From Gnetum montanum (taxonomy: Eukaryota; Streptophyta; Gnetopsida; Gnetales; Gnetaceae), in the NCBI GenBank assembly GCA_015680685.1, contig MNCI01014774.1, positions 253,472-274,191 on the forward strand: 20,720 bases of DNA. The letters run 5' to 3'. A program made the position numbers and the translations under genes. Within the stretch, counting starts at the first letter, position 1, and every line of letters starts with the position of its first letter. Below the pieces are notes generated by a model, which saw only the letters and a list, made by a program, of their open reading frames with translations, had not been told where the DNA came from and made no database searches. Shown here piece after piece: positions 1-9,276 of this stretch.

Positions 1-1010
1 CTTCTCTATTGTGGTGTAATTTAGCTATGCACTTATAGTTTCTTAACTTATACAATGGATATAGTATGAATGTTTATGATCATCTAATTATGTAAGCATA
101 GACCTCAAGGCAAAGTTGGATATGTTTGTCATGATGTAAAATGATTTAGATCAATCAAGATCTCATAGAATTGAAATTTTTGTAAGCTTTTACCTTAGAA
201 GTTGGAATGCATGCTCACATTCATTAATCCATTTAAATGATGCATATTTTTTTGTTAGCTCTACCAATGGTTTAACAATCTTGGAAATTTTTTAAATAAA
301 TATCTTGTGATAGCCTTTATTTCTAAGGAATTATTGGAAATCTTTCACTATTTGTGACTAATGTATTATTTCTTAGATTGCTCTTATATTTTTCTAAAAC
401 CTAGTGCCCTAGGACAATGCCTTCATGGACCATCAAATGACTCTTCTACAAATTGAACTTAAGATCTATCTCTACACATCAATTTAACACCTACTTCAAA
501 TGATCCAATGCTTGATTAAAATATGAATTGTATGTGGAGAATTCATCCATGAATACCTCCACACCACTACTAATCTATTGCTAAAAAAATGCAAGGACAA
601 GTTACTAGAAAGTTGTAGGTGCATTGCATATGCCAAAGAACATCTTCTTGTATGTAAAAGTTCACCAAGGATCCATCTGGATTTGATTTTAGCTACTATA
701 ACCATCCAGAAAACTTTAATACTTATGACCTACAATGCTATCCAACACTTGGTTCACAAATGACAATGGAAAATTATCCTTGATGATTTCCATGTTTTCC
801 ATGTTCAATAGCTTGAAGTTAATGCAAATCCACCACTACCCACCTTTGTTAGGCATAATAATGAGTAGGCTCATCCACTTATTGTTTACTATAGATAGAT
901 GAATCCAACTTTTAAGAGCTATTCCACTTCCTTTTTTACTACTTACTTCAATTAGGATTCAATCTTCTTTGTGGCTAGTAATTAGTCTTAATGGCAAAGT
1001 TTATATAGAT
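1..1010 (-). pseudogene. Z reverse transcriptase / RNase H remnant
   Basis: This is the reverse transcriptase part of a Ty3/gypsy Pol polyprotein, which copies element RNA into DNA inside the virus-like particle. On the minus strand I can read degraded palm motifs: KDNFPLSFVNQVLD followed by SFLDGYSS near 690-820, then GVEVFMDEFSTY near 530-560. The catalytic box is therefore FMDE (542-553) rather than FMDD. The first bases of the window match the RNase H start of D (around 14600). Stops and at least one frame change break it. The family assignment is secure; the protein is not functional. Confidence 0.8.
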
Positions 1011-1625
1011 TCTGTGTTGACATATGCATGAATAGATACTTTTGATTTCATCATATGACTAGGAAATAACTATTAGCCATCTTTTTATCACCTTCAACAA
1101 CTTCTATATTTGTTCCTTTATGAGTTAAGCATTTATGATTACCAGTTTACCATTTTTTTAGGAATACATACTCAAGGGATTCTAGTAATATTTTTAGCTT
1201 AAAGGATTTCAATGTAGACACTTCAAGAATTTCAAACTTTATTTAATCTATTTTTACTTTCTTTTTAAGTTATGCATCTAAGGGTTATTATCTAAGCTGC
1301 TCCATTTCATCTATCTTGTTAATGTAAGTACTGGTAAGAACTTTGTTAGTTCCATGCATATTATGGAGTTGGAGAAATCATCTAATGTTAATCACTAGAT
1401 ATCCTCTTGTTTTGTGGTTATTGCATATGAGAACCTTTAGCCATCAACTAGTTCAATACATGATCTATATGCTGTGATGATTTTGCTTTTTATTACCAAA
1501 ATTTCTTGCATGTGGTTGTACCCTATGTCATAATATGTGATGCATGGAACTCTCATTTCTCTATCCTTTCATGCTCATTCTCCTTGAAAATTCCAAAGAA
1601 CAAATCTTTGATTTCTAGCTTGACA

Positions 1626-1900
1626 TCAATTATGCTTAGCCAAGTTCTTCCCATGATGATAGGAAAGGCCTCCTTCTAATTGTCCACATGCATTGCCATC
1701 AACAAGACATGACCAACCATTGATGGTGGTCACAATGTCTTCCACCAATCCCAAGAAAATGATGATGGAACAATCTACAAGCTCTAACCTAATGTTGTAT
1801 TTCATTAACAATGGTACATTCTATGCCTTATTCATTTCTTGAGAAATCAAATTAACTTTGGAACCAAAGTCTACTAGGGCCTTTCATGGTGCACTTCCTA
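1626..1900 (-). pseudogene. Z retropepsin-type protease remnant
   Basis: This is the aspartic protease domain that would cleave Gag-Pol. On the minus strand the active-site region reads KALVDFGSKVNLIS, with the catalytic Asp codon at 1868-1870. It is followed after a stop by RLELVD and LGLVEDIVTTINGWS, which match the protease of D almost word for word. The usual D-S/T-G triad is D-F-G here. The flap-to-C-terminal part (RAWLST in the other copies) is displaced by a frame change near 1700. The domain lies between the gag linker and RT, the normal order. Confidence 0.8.
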
Positions 1901-1979
1901 TAATTTCTAAGTAGATTAAGACATTTCCTAGATTAGTTCTTTTTCTAGGAAGGTATCCTACCTTGATTTAGTGTGTAAC

Positions 1980-2496
1980 TGCATGAGTGAACATGAAAGT
2001 TTATATATTAGGGACATTTTGGTATGAAGGTAACTTAGAGGTTATTTGGAGCATTATTGATGTTGGATCCATAGTCATGGATGCTTATGAAGGTTTGGGT
2101 AGACTCGTTAGCCTAAAGAATGGTAATTTCTAAGGCTTGTACTTAGAACCAATTGAGTTACCATCTACTTAAAATTTTAATATTCTTGTGGCATTCTATT
2201 GTTAAGGCTGTAGAGAAATTTCTACTTGCATTGATGGAATAGGTTGTAAAGGATTTGGTATGTGAGATTAAGAGTGTTACGAAGCATGAGGAGAATAAAT
2301 AAAAGAAGATTTAACATGTGGAGTGGCATGTTGATGGTAGTCTAGAGAATAATACTAGTGAGTAAAAACATAAGTGATAGAATGCTTGGATGTTATAATT
2401 TGTTAGACATGGTATCCATAAGGATAAGGTTACATGTAGTGATATTGCTACCTTGGTGGTGGCATCCACCATGACTGTTGGTTTTTCCATTGTTAG
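1980..2496 (-). pseudogene. Z gag-protease linker, interrupted by LTR A
   Basis: This stretch aligns with the proline-rich linker between the gag zinc knuckle and the protease in B (about 6080-6640) and D (about 16600-17145). The shared block CATAAGGATAAGG / GGTGGCATCCACC just before the break corresponds to B around 6585-6640. No intact reading frame remains. The junction at 2496/2497 is sharp: the linker stops at CCATTGTTAG and LTR A starts with TGATGAGTC. GTTAG (2492-2496) is therefore the expected 5-bp target duplication of A, and its partner is outside the window or lost. Confidence 0.65.
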
Positions 2497-2545
2497 TGAT
2501 GAGTCATCATTTGGGTGACCACGATATCACAGCCTGTCTCCTCAT

Positions 2546-2559
2546 CTATAAATAAGAGG
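2546..2559 (+). promoter_or_regulatory. TATA box of LTR A
   Basis: CTATAAATAAGAGG is a consensus-quality TATA box. The same string occurs at the equivalent place in LTR D (both copies, minus strand) and LTR E. It is the likely Pol II core promoter for element RNA, with transcription starting roughly 30 bp downstream. Confidence 0.8.
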
Positions 2560-2858
2560 TAAGTAGTTCCAATACGAGAGTTAGTCAATTAATAAGTACT
2601 TCTTAGTTTAAGTGTTTAATTTCTTTCTCTCAACCCTTTTCCTCCTAGTGTATGCCCACAATGTGGTGAATGTAATTGTACGGCATCCTTTATTCGAGTG
2701 TGACGTACTTGGACACGCACATGATTGGCAATAAAGATCGAGATTACTTCATCATTGCAGCATTCACTTAGTTTAATTATTTATTTAATTATTATTTAGT
2801 ACTTTCCTAGTTAATCTCTCTCACCCTTAAACTCATGTCAAATGCAGAATGAGTACGA

Positions 2859-2976
2859 CTTGATTACGAGCATTTAAGTGTGACTACTTGGTAACCTAGT
2901 AGCGTACCTAGGATTTGTGCTTGGTAATCCTAGTGGTAGTCATGCACGAAGTCCAAGATGTGTACGGATAATCAAG
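2859..2976 (+). other. Stem-loop module in R-U5 of LTR A
   Basis: The outer arms CTTGATTA (2859-2866) and TAATCAAG (2969-2976) are perfect 8-bp complements. Inside them TGACTAC (2881-2887) pairs with GTAGTCA (2936-2942). Between these lie two near-identical direct repeats, CTTGGTAACCTAGTAG (2887-2902) and CTTGGTAATCCTAGTGG (2920-2936). The same plan recurs in LTRs B, C, D and E. A structured RNA element in the transcript leader is the likely reading; its function is unknown. Confidence 0.55.
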
Positions 2977-3280
2977 GAACGAATGCTCATCACACTTAGG
3001 CTAGCTAGATCCTCTCTCACCCTTTCTCTCTTAGCATTAGATAATATTACCTTCCATTGCCTTCAGGAGTAGCATTAGGTTAGAAACACATCATACATCT
3101 CACTTTGGACTAAACCATACGTGACAAAGTTAATAATAGTCTAGGTGGGAAGACATCAAATTGCAACCTAAGGCTAACTATCTAGATCCACAACTAGTTT
3201 GTATGTGGAGTTCGACCAGATCATGCATGTAACACTCGTATTCATATGGTTGAGTGTAGGGGTACCTCGTCACTCATCAT

Positions 3281-3298
3281 TGGCATTGTTGCTGGGGA
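3281..3298 (+). other. Primer-binding site of element A (tRNA-Asp type)
   Basis: TGGCATTGTTGCTGGGGA follows the LTR end after one base. It differs from the complement of the 3' end of plant tRNA-Asp (TGGCGCCGTTGCCGGGGA, recalled) at four positions. All four are C-to-T or G-to-A changes, as expected from deamination. Confidence 0.85.
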
Positions 3299-3495
3299 TG
3301 GTGCTAGTTATCTAGATTAGTTATATCATACAAGGTCGCTGTATAGGAATTAACGATATATCTTAAGAAGAAGAAATAATTATAAAAAGTCACATATAAA
3401 TTTACACACAATTTACAACCATGGCTCCCCTCCAAGACTACATCTTGTCTTGTTCGATGTATTTTTTTATAGTTAACAAAAATAAGTACAAGTAA
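3299..3495 (+). pseudogene. Leader and truncated gag start of element A
   Basis: After the PBS comes an AT-rich leader (3299-3420) that resembles the leader of B, including a shared AAATAATT tract before the start. The first ATG, in the context ACCATGGCTCC (3421), matches the ATGGCTTC start of gag in B. It opens 24 codons, MAPLQDYIL..., and ends at TAA 3493-3495. Nothing recognisable as gag continues after this on the plus strand, so element A is truncated or deleted right after its gag start. Gag identity rests on position and the shared start context only. Confidence 0.5.
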
Positions 3496-3700
3496 GATGA
3501 TGGTAAATTATGAAAGATTATAAAAGATATCAAGAATTAAAAAGATAATAAGAATAGAAAATTATTAAAGAATTTGAAAATATCAAAGAATTAAGAAATT
3601 ATTTAGAAATTAGAAAATACAAAAGAATAGGAAAATGTATCAAGAAAATAGGAAAAAGTAATAGGAAAATGAAAAATTTAGTAAGCACATACGTGTCATA
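3478..3700. repeat. A-rich low-complexity tract at the A/B junction
   Basis: The plus strand is strongly purine-rich, dominated by A, with quasi-periodic units such as AAGAATTAAAAAG, AGAATAGAAAAT and ATAGGAAAAAGTAATAGGAAA. A similar but shorter A-rich tract lies at 12795-12910, just past the integrase of D. This one is therefore probably the decayed 3' end of the pol region of B. No ORF or LTR end is visible in it. Confidence 0.55.
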
Positions 3701-4010
3701 GTGAACACCCCCACAACTATGATTAGGATTGGTCAACTAAAAAAGTGAATAAGTAGAGGATATTTGGACAAGCTACGTAGAATCCTTAATGGAGTTGGGA
3801 TATTAATGGTAAGATTTGACCTATTGGATGTTTACTATGATAATCTTGTGCGGGCTAGATGAATGGTGTATGTGCATGGCAACAGATGGATAAGTCACCT
3901 AAATGATGTATAGCCCCTCCCAAAGCATTTGAAATTTAGCCTTTTGTTGGACATGATTGGGATTGTAGCATATGACCTTATCACTTGGCTATATTAACAC
4001 TTAATATATT
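3700..4010 (-). pseudogene. B integrase C-terminal remnant and deletion junction
   Basis: The block AAAGCATTTGAAATTTAG at 3930-3947 and the following 50 bp match D around 13165-13240, which encodes the segment just before the integrase GPYII motif. At about 3985-4020 the similarity jumps to the D sequence near 14500, in RNase H. The integrase core and zinc domain are therefore absent. A run ACCCCCACAACTA at 3707-3719 resembles the polypurine tract of D in reverse complement, but no LTR follows it. Confidence 0.55.
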
Positions 4011-5400
4011 CGTGTATCGTGCCTATACTTGGAGTATTTCTTGTGAATCTCATTGATCATAAGTGCTACTAGCCTATATTCTAGTATCAAAATTTTTCTA
4101 GTGCATACACCACTGTCATAAGCTCCTTTTGTGGTGGTGTAATTAAGTTGTGCTTGAATGATGCTTCTATTGGTACAATGTATATACTATGGCTTTTTCT
4201 AGTTATCCAATTATGTTATTATTGCACCCAGTGCATAATTTGAAGCATTCATCATGATGTGAAAAGGATTAGACCAATCTAGAGCTCAAAGGATTGGTGT
4301 CTCAATCACCTTTTGTTTTAAGGTCTCAAATACCCTTTTACATGATTCAGTCCATTGAAATGATGCATCCTTCTTGGTTAGCTTTACCAATGGTTTTGCA
4401 ATTTTTGAGAAATTTTCTATAAATCTTCTATAGTACCATGTGTGGCCTAAAAATGATAAAACATATTTAATAGTTTGTGGCCTTTGGATGATGTTCTGTA
4501 TGACTTTGTTCTTTTAAGGATCCACTTCTATCTTCTTTTGTGAAATTTTGTGTCCTAGCATGATCTCATCTTGGACCATTAGATGGCTTTTATGCCAATT
4601 GAGATTTAGGTATGTTTCCTCACATCTCTTTAGTACCTACTCTAGACAGTCCAATGCTTGTGTGAAATCCAACCCATATATTGAAAAATCATCCATAAAT
4701 ACTTCAACACGATTGCCTATATACTTTTAAAAGATATTATGTACTAGTCTCTAAAAGGTAGCAGGCACATTACAAAGATCGAAAGGCATTTTCTTATAAG
4801 TGAAAGTTCCCCATGGACTAGTGAACATTGTTTTCTCTTAGTCTTTAGGTGCAATATGAATTGCATTACATCACTATACCCATTCAGAAAACTATAGTAC
4901 TCATGTCTTGCAATAGTATCTAGGACTTGGTCAACAAATAGTAAAGGAAAATGATCCTTAAACATTGTAGAATTCAACAATTAAAATTTAATACACACTC
5001 TTTACTTTCCCCCCTTCTTAGGAACAATTACTAAAGGACTAATCCATTCCTTATTTGCAATGAGATAAATGAATCTTGCCTTTAGTAACTTTTCCAACTT
5101 CTACTTGACTACTTCCTTGAGCCTTGGATTCAACCTTCTCCATGGTTGGCATCATGGTTTCACAACTAGATCTGTGTATATTCAATGTTGACAGATTTGA
5201 GGATCAATGTCAGTTATCTCATCATAAGACCAGGGAAATGTCATTTGGCACTTATTTATCATTTCCAAAAAACTTCTTTTTCCATTTGTTGTCCAAGTTG
5301 GAATTAATTATGATTGGCTTCTTATTGTTCAAAAAAGCATATTCTAGTGCCACAAACAGGGCCTTTAATTCTAATACTTCTAGTTCCACTTTGTCTAGGA
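4011..5400 (-). pseudogene. B reverse transcriptase / partial RNase H
   Basis: This is the RT domain of Pol. Minus-strand motifs in order are EWISPLVIVPKK (about 5040-5075), KDHFPLLFVDQVLDTIA followed by EYYSFLNGYSD (4890-4965), and VEVFMDDFSIYG (about 4685-4700) with the intact FMDD catalytic box. The copy ends in the RNase H start near 4130. The open stretch 4744-4980 is the longest clean segment; after YSD the frame is lost and resumes elsewhere. The match to D is close throughout, with the usual Athila/Tat wording. RNase H is cut by the deletion near 4010. Confidence 0.85.
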
Positions 5401-5677
5401 TCTTGAGCTATCCCCATTCAATTTCTTCTTCTTAACATGTGAATGGATAGGAGTTCCTTCTTCTTAATTACTCTAACTTGACTATTTCTTCTACATAGGC
5501 ACTTATAATCTGGTTTGTTGGTTTCATTTTTATGTTTGATTCAATTTCTCCATCTATAATCAATCACTAGATACCTTCTTATTGAGTGGTTGCTGCATAC
5601 AGGCATCTCTGCATACACATTTCTATAACACATCTTTCGCATGCTATGTTATTTTCTTGTTTAATTACCCATATTTT

Positions 5678-6090
5678 CTACATGCAATTACACCCACTAT
5701 TGTTGTTTATGATACATGGAACTTTGCATCTTTGAATAATTCCAGCTTCATTTTCCTTAGAAATTTCCAAGGACAAGTCTCTAATACTAATCTTAGCATC
5801 TACAGTGCTAAGCCAAGCTCTTCCCATAATAATACGAAACTCTCCCTTATTTTTACCTACATGTATGACTAGAAAACCAGTACGATAGGACCAACCATTG
5901 ATAGTAGTGATGACATCATCCACTTGTCCTAGTGGTACTATGATCAACTGATCTGTAAGCTCTAGCCAAATATTTCTTTTCTTTAATGATGGTAGATTCT
6001 AGGCCTTGTACATATCTTGTGATATTAGATTCATCTCCAATCCAAAATTAAGTAGACCCTTGAATGGTTTATGTCCTACAATTTGAAGGG
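5678..6090 (-). pseudogene. B retropepsin-type protease with catalytic Asp replaced by Asn
   Basis: This is the protease domain between gag and RT. The active-site region reads GLLNFGLEMNLISQDMYKA, where D has ALLDSG. The catalytic Asp codon is AAT (6047-6049), one G-to-A change from GAT. Downstream VPLGQVDDVITTINGWS, FLVIHV, FRIIMGRAWLSTVDA and RDLSLEISKE are well preserved, ending in the family motif SGCNCM near 5680. The clean ORF is 5678-5947. Its frame differs from the flanking gag and RT frames, so small indels lie on both sides. It would be inactive even if translated. Confidence 0.85.
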
Positions 6091-6399
6091 ATACTAATGG
6101 ACCCTTTGGATTTATTCATTGCTGATGAAGTGCTCCTGCCTTAATCCAATGTGTGATAGTTTGGGTTAGCATGACAGTTGTCAAATTTACATTGGATGAT
6201 GATGGAAGCTTATTGTTTCTTGAAGGAGTGGATGTGGATAAGGTGGAGGTAGATGTGCTCCCAATCCTTCAAACCTTTTCTAGGCTTGTTCGGAAGAACA
6301 GTCATTTCCCATAGTGTGGTTCATACATGATTGCTTCTTCCTGCATATTACCTACCTAGGTTGCATTCTTTTGTTGGGGCTATGATAGAAATTCTCCTT

Positions 6400-8679
6400 A
6401 CATTATAGGTAGTGGTATAGGTGGTAGAGGGTTAGAAGGTTAACTCAATAAACTAGCCACTTGTTGATGCATGTAGGGATTGGAATCCATCCTTGGAGGT
6501 ATTGGTCTATAATATTCCAATGGATAGTACTGAGAAGTTTGAACTGCTACATTTCATGGAGATATCAAATGCTAAACATAGTATCCATAAGGGTCTGGTT
6601 ACTGATATAGGTACTATTGTTTCGATGGTGGCATTGACCACAATTGTGGTTGCTACCACTATTGATGATACTACTCCTATGGCTATGGACAAGCTCCACT
6701 AGGGTAGCAGGCTAGTTGAAAGGTCTATTGGTAGTTGCCTTGAGTATAAGGTAACCATTTTGACATTTACTACTTGATGAATCTTGGATTAATGCATATG
6801 TCCCTAATTCTTGTAAATGTGTCATCACAAGATAACATCCCTTGGGATGTTCATATTGGCACACTATACAACCTTCCTCATCCTCTGAGCTCAAATTAGA
6901 ACATTTTTCCACTAAAGAAACTTTTAATTTTCATCCATAGTCTCTTTTTCTTTTTCTCCTTGCCCTTATTGAAGGCTCATTCAGTTCTTTCTTCTATGTT
7001 TTTCAAGGCTATAGCAAATTTCTTGTCCACCAGGTCCCACATCTTTTCTACCTTGGTGGCTATGTCAATGATTAACTTTTGAATTGGTAGAGATTTTTTC
7101 TGTATCACCTCCTCCAAGGTTTCTTCCTCTTGCTTATCACATACTCATACAACTCTCTTTCAAATGGATGGATCCCTACTATACTCCTTAGCTAATTTTC
7201 TATTTTTCAATTCACCTTCTTCCTTTGCCACTTAGTCAATTAGTCTCTAAATTCAATGAGTGGTTATTTTAGATAGTCTACCTTGGATATAAACCCCAAG
7301 GGTCTCCTTGGTTTTATTCCTTAGCCCATCCATGACATGTCTAAGTTGCTTCTTTTCAGAAAATTTGTGGCTTGGATGCCTATGCAAAAGAGAGTAGTAT
7401 CCACTCATTGCCACATCAAGGGATTTGCGGATCCCTTGCTTCTAGCCATGGATCTACTTCCTAAGATTGGACACCTCAGAGTAGGTTTGGTATTTATCAT
7501 TGAAAAGTTCAAGCATGATATTCCACCTTTTGATTAATTCACATTCTAATGATCTATACCAGCTTTCTACCTCTTTGATGAGCATATCAGGAAACAACTT
7601 AAGTTTCTACCAATTATTGTCTATATTCTATAGGACACAGGCATCATGAAATGCTTAAATGTGATGTTGTGAATCTACATTATACCCTCCTTCAAACTAG
7701 GAATATTGTTCATATCAAGTCACTTAATGATACTATCTTTCACATGCTTGGTCAAAATATATACAGCTTCACTTATGTTGATCATGTTGCAAGTTGCCAA
7801 CATGGGTTTGCCATGATTGTAGGGTTCATATGCTTTATTGTAGTGAGGTTCCTTTTGATACTCATATCTCTCTCTTTCTTCATGTCTATCCCTAGTCCTT
7901 TGTGGTTCATGCTCCATATCACCTTCATCAATGTATCTTGGGTGATCCTCATGTCTATCGCAAGCTCGATGTCTCTTCCTATCATAATATTTGTACCTTT
8001 ATCATGAGGATGAAGATGAAGTAGTGGAAGAACAATGCTAGCTAGTTCTCCTTTTATAGCCCTGGTGTTCATCTCTTTGTGATCTAGTAGAAACTTTTAG
8101 CCTTGAGTTCTACTTGTACTTAGAGTAATTTGCTTCTCTTCCTGGTGTCTTTGCTAAGGCTAAATGTAGTTGCACTTTAACAAGTTCTTCTAGATGAATA
8201 ATAGGTGTTTGGAAATGGACTTCATGATCACGGTAGAGTTTTTCTACTACAAATGCACCGCCATCAAGCTCCTCTAGGACAACAAGAGAGTTGACTTACT
8301 TTCCCTTGTTATGCTCATGTTTGGTTTCCATAGTAGCATCTCTTCGCACTTATGCCTTTCTGGGTTGATAGGGTCTTGTCATATGTTTAGCCACATGGTA
8401 CCCTTCTTGCACATGACTCAGATTCATTCCCCTTAAAGAAATTTGAAGCATAATGGTTGTTGAATGTTTTGGAGGAAAAACAATGTTGCCTAGTAGATCT
8501 CTCCACCCTATCTACCCATCTTGGTGAAAGATGAATGTGAAATTAGGATAGTAAGGATCATTGTGAGCATATGAGACTCTTTTTTACATAGGCATACTAT
8601 AGTCTTCATCATCATTTGTTCTATCATTGCTCATTTGGAATTCTTTGACAAGTAATAGTTTTTCCTTAGTTGAAGCCAT
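6400..8679 (-). pseudogene. B gag polyprotein (capsid/nucleocapsid) with zinc knuckle
   Basis: Gag forms the virus-like particle and packages element RNA. The start ATG at 8679 (MASTKEKLLL) sits at the same position as in D and leads into FTFIFHQD-G*IGWRDL-GNI-FPPKHS (about 8455-8540), a block shared with D. A long charged, low-complexity region rich in H, R, E, D and S follows (about 7850-8100, including RDRHEERERYEYQKE). Then comes KPMLATCNMINISEAV (7760-7810), also in D. The nucleocapsid knuckle CIVCQYEHPKGC lies near 6836-6871. Start, middle and knuckle are in one frame, with several in-frame stops. A proline-rich linker (6400-6480) leads to the protease. Confidence 0.8.
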
Positions 8680-8799
8680 GTTATATATGTGACACTTGGT
8701 TAAGTGTGTGTGTTATTAGAATTATTTAAAGATATGAAGATTACCTTTATAGTTCTTAATATAATGAACTTCGTAAGATTAATAACACACATTGACACA
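8680..8799 (-). other. Leader of element B between PBS and gag
   Basis: This is about 120 bp of AT-rich untranslated leader on the minus strand, with an ACACACACACTTAACC tract upstream of the gag ATG. No ORF is visible. Confidence 0.6.
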
Positions 8800-8817
8800 T
8801 CCCCAGCAACAGTGTCA
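8800..8817 (-). other. Primer-binding site of element B (tRNA-Asp type)
   Basis: On the minus strand TGACACTGTTGCTGGGGA starts one base inside the LTR end at 8819. It differs from the tRNA-Asp complement at four positions, all C-to-T or G-to-A. It fixes the orientation of B and the inner boundary of its 5' LTR. Confidence 0.85.
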
Positions 8818-8818
8818 A

Positions 8819-9276
8819 TGATGAGTAATGGAGCAATCCCAACACTCTACCATACAAGTCATAAGTGCTACAACTAGATCGTAATCTATAGATGGACAAT
8901 GTTATTATGCTAGTAATTAATGTTGAGTTCATGATCGTTGTCTTCTCACTTTGATTCAATGAAGTCTAAGTGTATGGTTTAACTCGTAGTGAGGTGTATG
9001 TTAAGTGATGTTGTTAGGCTCATTTTACTCCTAAGTGTAGACATAATGGAAACAAAGTGAAATAATAAGTCTAAGTGATGACAAGAATGTAAATCTATTC
9101 TAACCTACAGTAATGAGCATCCAATCCTAGTTTACCATACACACCTTGGGCTTATGTAACCGTTATTGGATTACCAAGTGTTATGCTACTGGACAAACCA
9201 AGAAATAACACTACTGGGATTACCAAATGATTACATTAAGTGCTTGAAACCAATTGTACTCATTATGCTTTACTAG
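8819..9276 (-). repeat. 5' LTR of B, U5-side part
   Basis: On the plus strand this starts TGATGAGTAATGG, the reverse complement of the family LTR 3' end. It contains GTATGGTTTA and GTGAGGTGTATG (about 8973-9000), matching the U5 block of LTRs A and C. It stops at 9276, where solo LTR C is inserted; ACTAG (9272-9276) is the target duplication. A further 30 bp of the same LTR continue at 10156-10185. The R and U3 parts are not in the window and should lie right of element E. Confidence 0.8.
9272..9276. repeat. Target-site duplication of solo LTR C, left copy
   Basis: ACTAG occurs immediately before the LTR and again immediately after it at 10151-10155. Five bases is the normal length for Ty3/gypsy integrase. 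Confidence 0.9.

Larger units (their letters stand above)
1..2496 (-). mobile_element. Element Z: partial Ty3/gypsy retrotransposon, minus strand
   Basis: This is an internal fragment of an LTR retrotransposon read right to left. It contains RNase H/RT (about 1-1010), protease (about 1626-1900) and the gag-protease linker (about 2000-2496). It is collinear with element D at an offset of about 14.63-14.65 kb, so it covers the equivalent of D 14627-17145. The left side runs off the window. The right side stops abruptly at 2496, where LTR A begins with TGATGA. The rest of its gag, its PBS and its 5' LTR are not in this window and should lie beyond the nested insertions to the right. It is heavily degraded, with stops and frame changes in every domain. 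Confidence 0.85.
2497..3279 (+). repeat. LTR A (5' LTR of plus-strand element A)
   Basis: This is a complete 783-bp long terminal repeat. It starts TGATGAGTC and ends CACTCATCA, the same 6-bp inverted termini (TGATGA/TCATCA) as LTR C. One base after its end a tRNA-Asp-type PBS begins, which fixes orientation and boundary. A TATA box (CTATAAATAAGAGG) lies about 50 bp from the start. The U3 is short, with a single GATATC motif (2523-2528). The R-U5 part carries the stem-loop module described separately and the family-wide 3' end GGTACCTCGTCACTCATCA. It interrupts element Z. Confidence 0.9.
3700..9276 (-). mobile_element. Element B: 3'-truncated, integrase-deleted Ty3/gypsy element, minus strand
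   Basis: Reading right to left, B has the U5-side part of its 5' LTR (8819-9276, continuing at 10156-10185), a tRNA-Asp PBS (8800-8817), leader, gag (start 8679), protease, RT and a small integrase C-terminal remnant (about 3905-3985). It is collinear with D at a nearly constant offset of 10.47-10.49 kb, so the two copies differ by only small indels over 4.7 kb. About 1.25 kb is missing at 3985-4020 relative to D (13235-14480), removing the end of RNase H and nearly all of integrase. No 3' LTR is found on the left, where element A abuts in the opposite orientation. The 5' LTR is disrupted by solo LTR C and by element D. Confidence 0.85.

Noticed and set aside
2497-3279. LTR A as a solo LTR
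   Set aside because: It is followed by a PBS, leader and gag start, and GTTAG does not recur directly after it, so it is the 5' LTR of a truncated element.
5124-5435. 103-codon plus-strand open frame, and others antisense to pol in B (5582-5872, 7651-8007)
   Set aside because: They are antisense to RT, protease and gag of B, with no recognisable domain.
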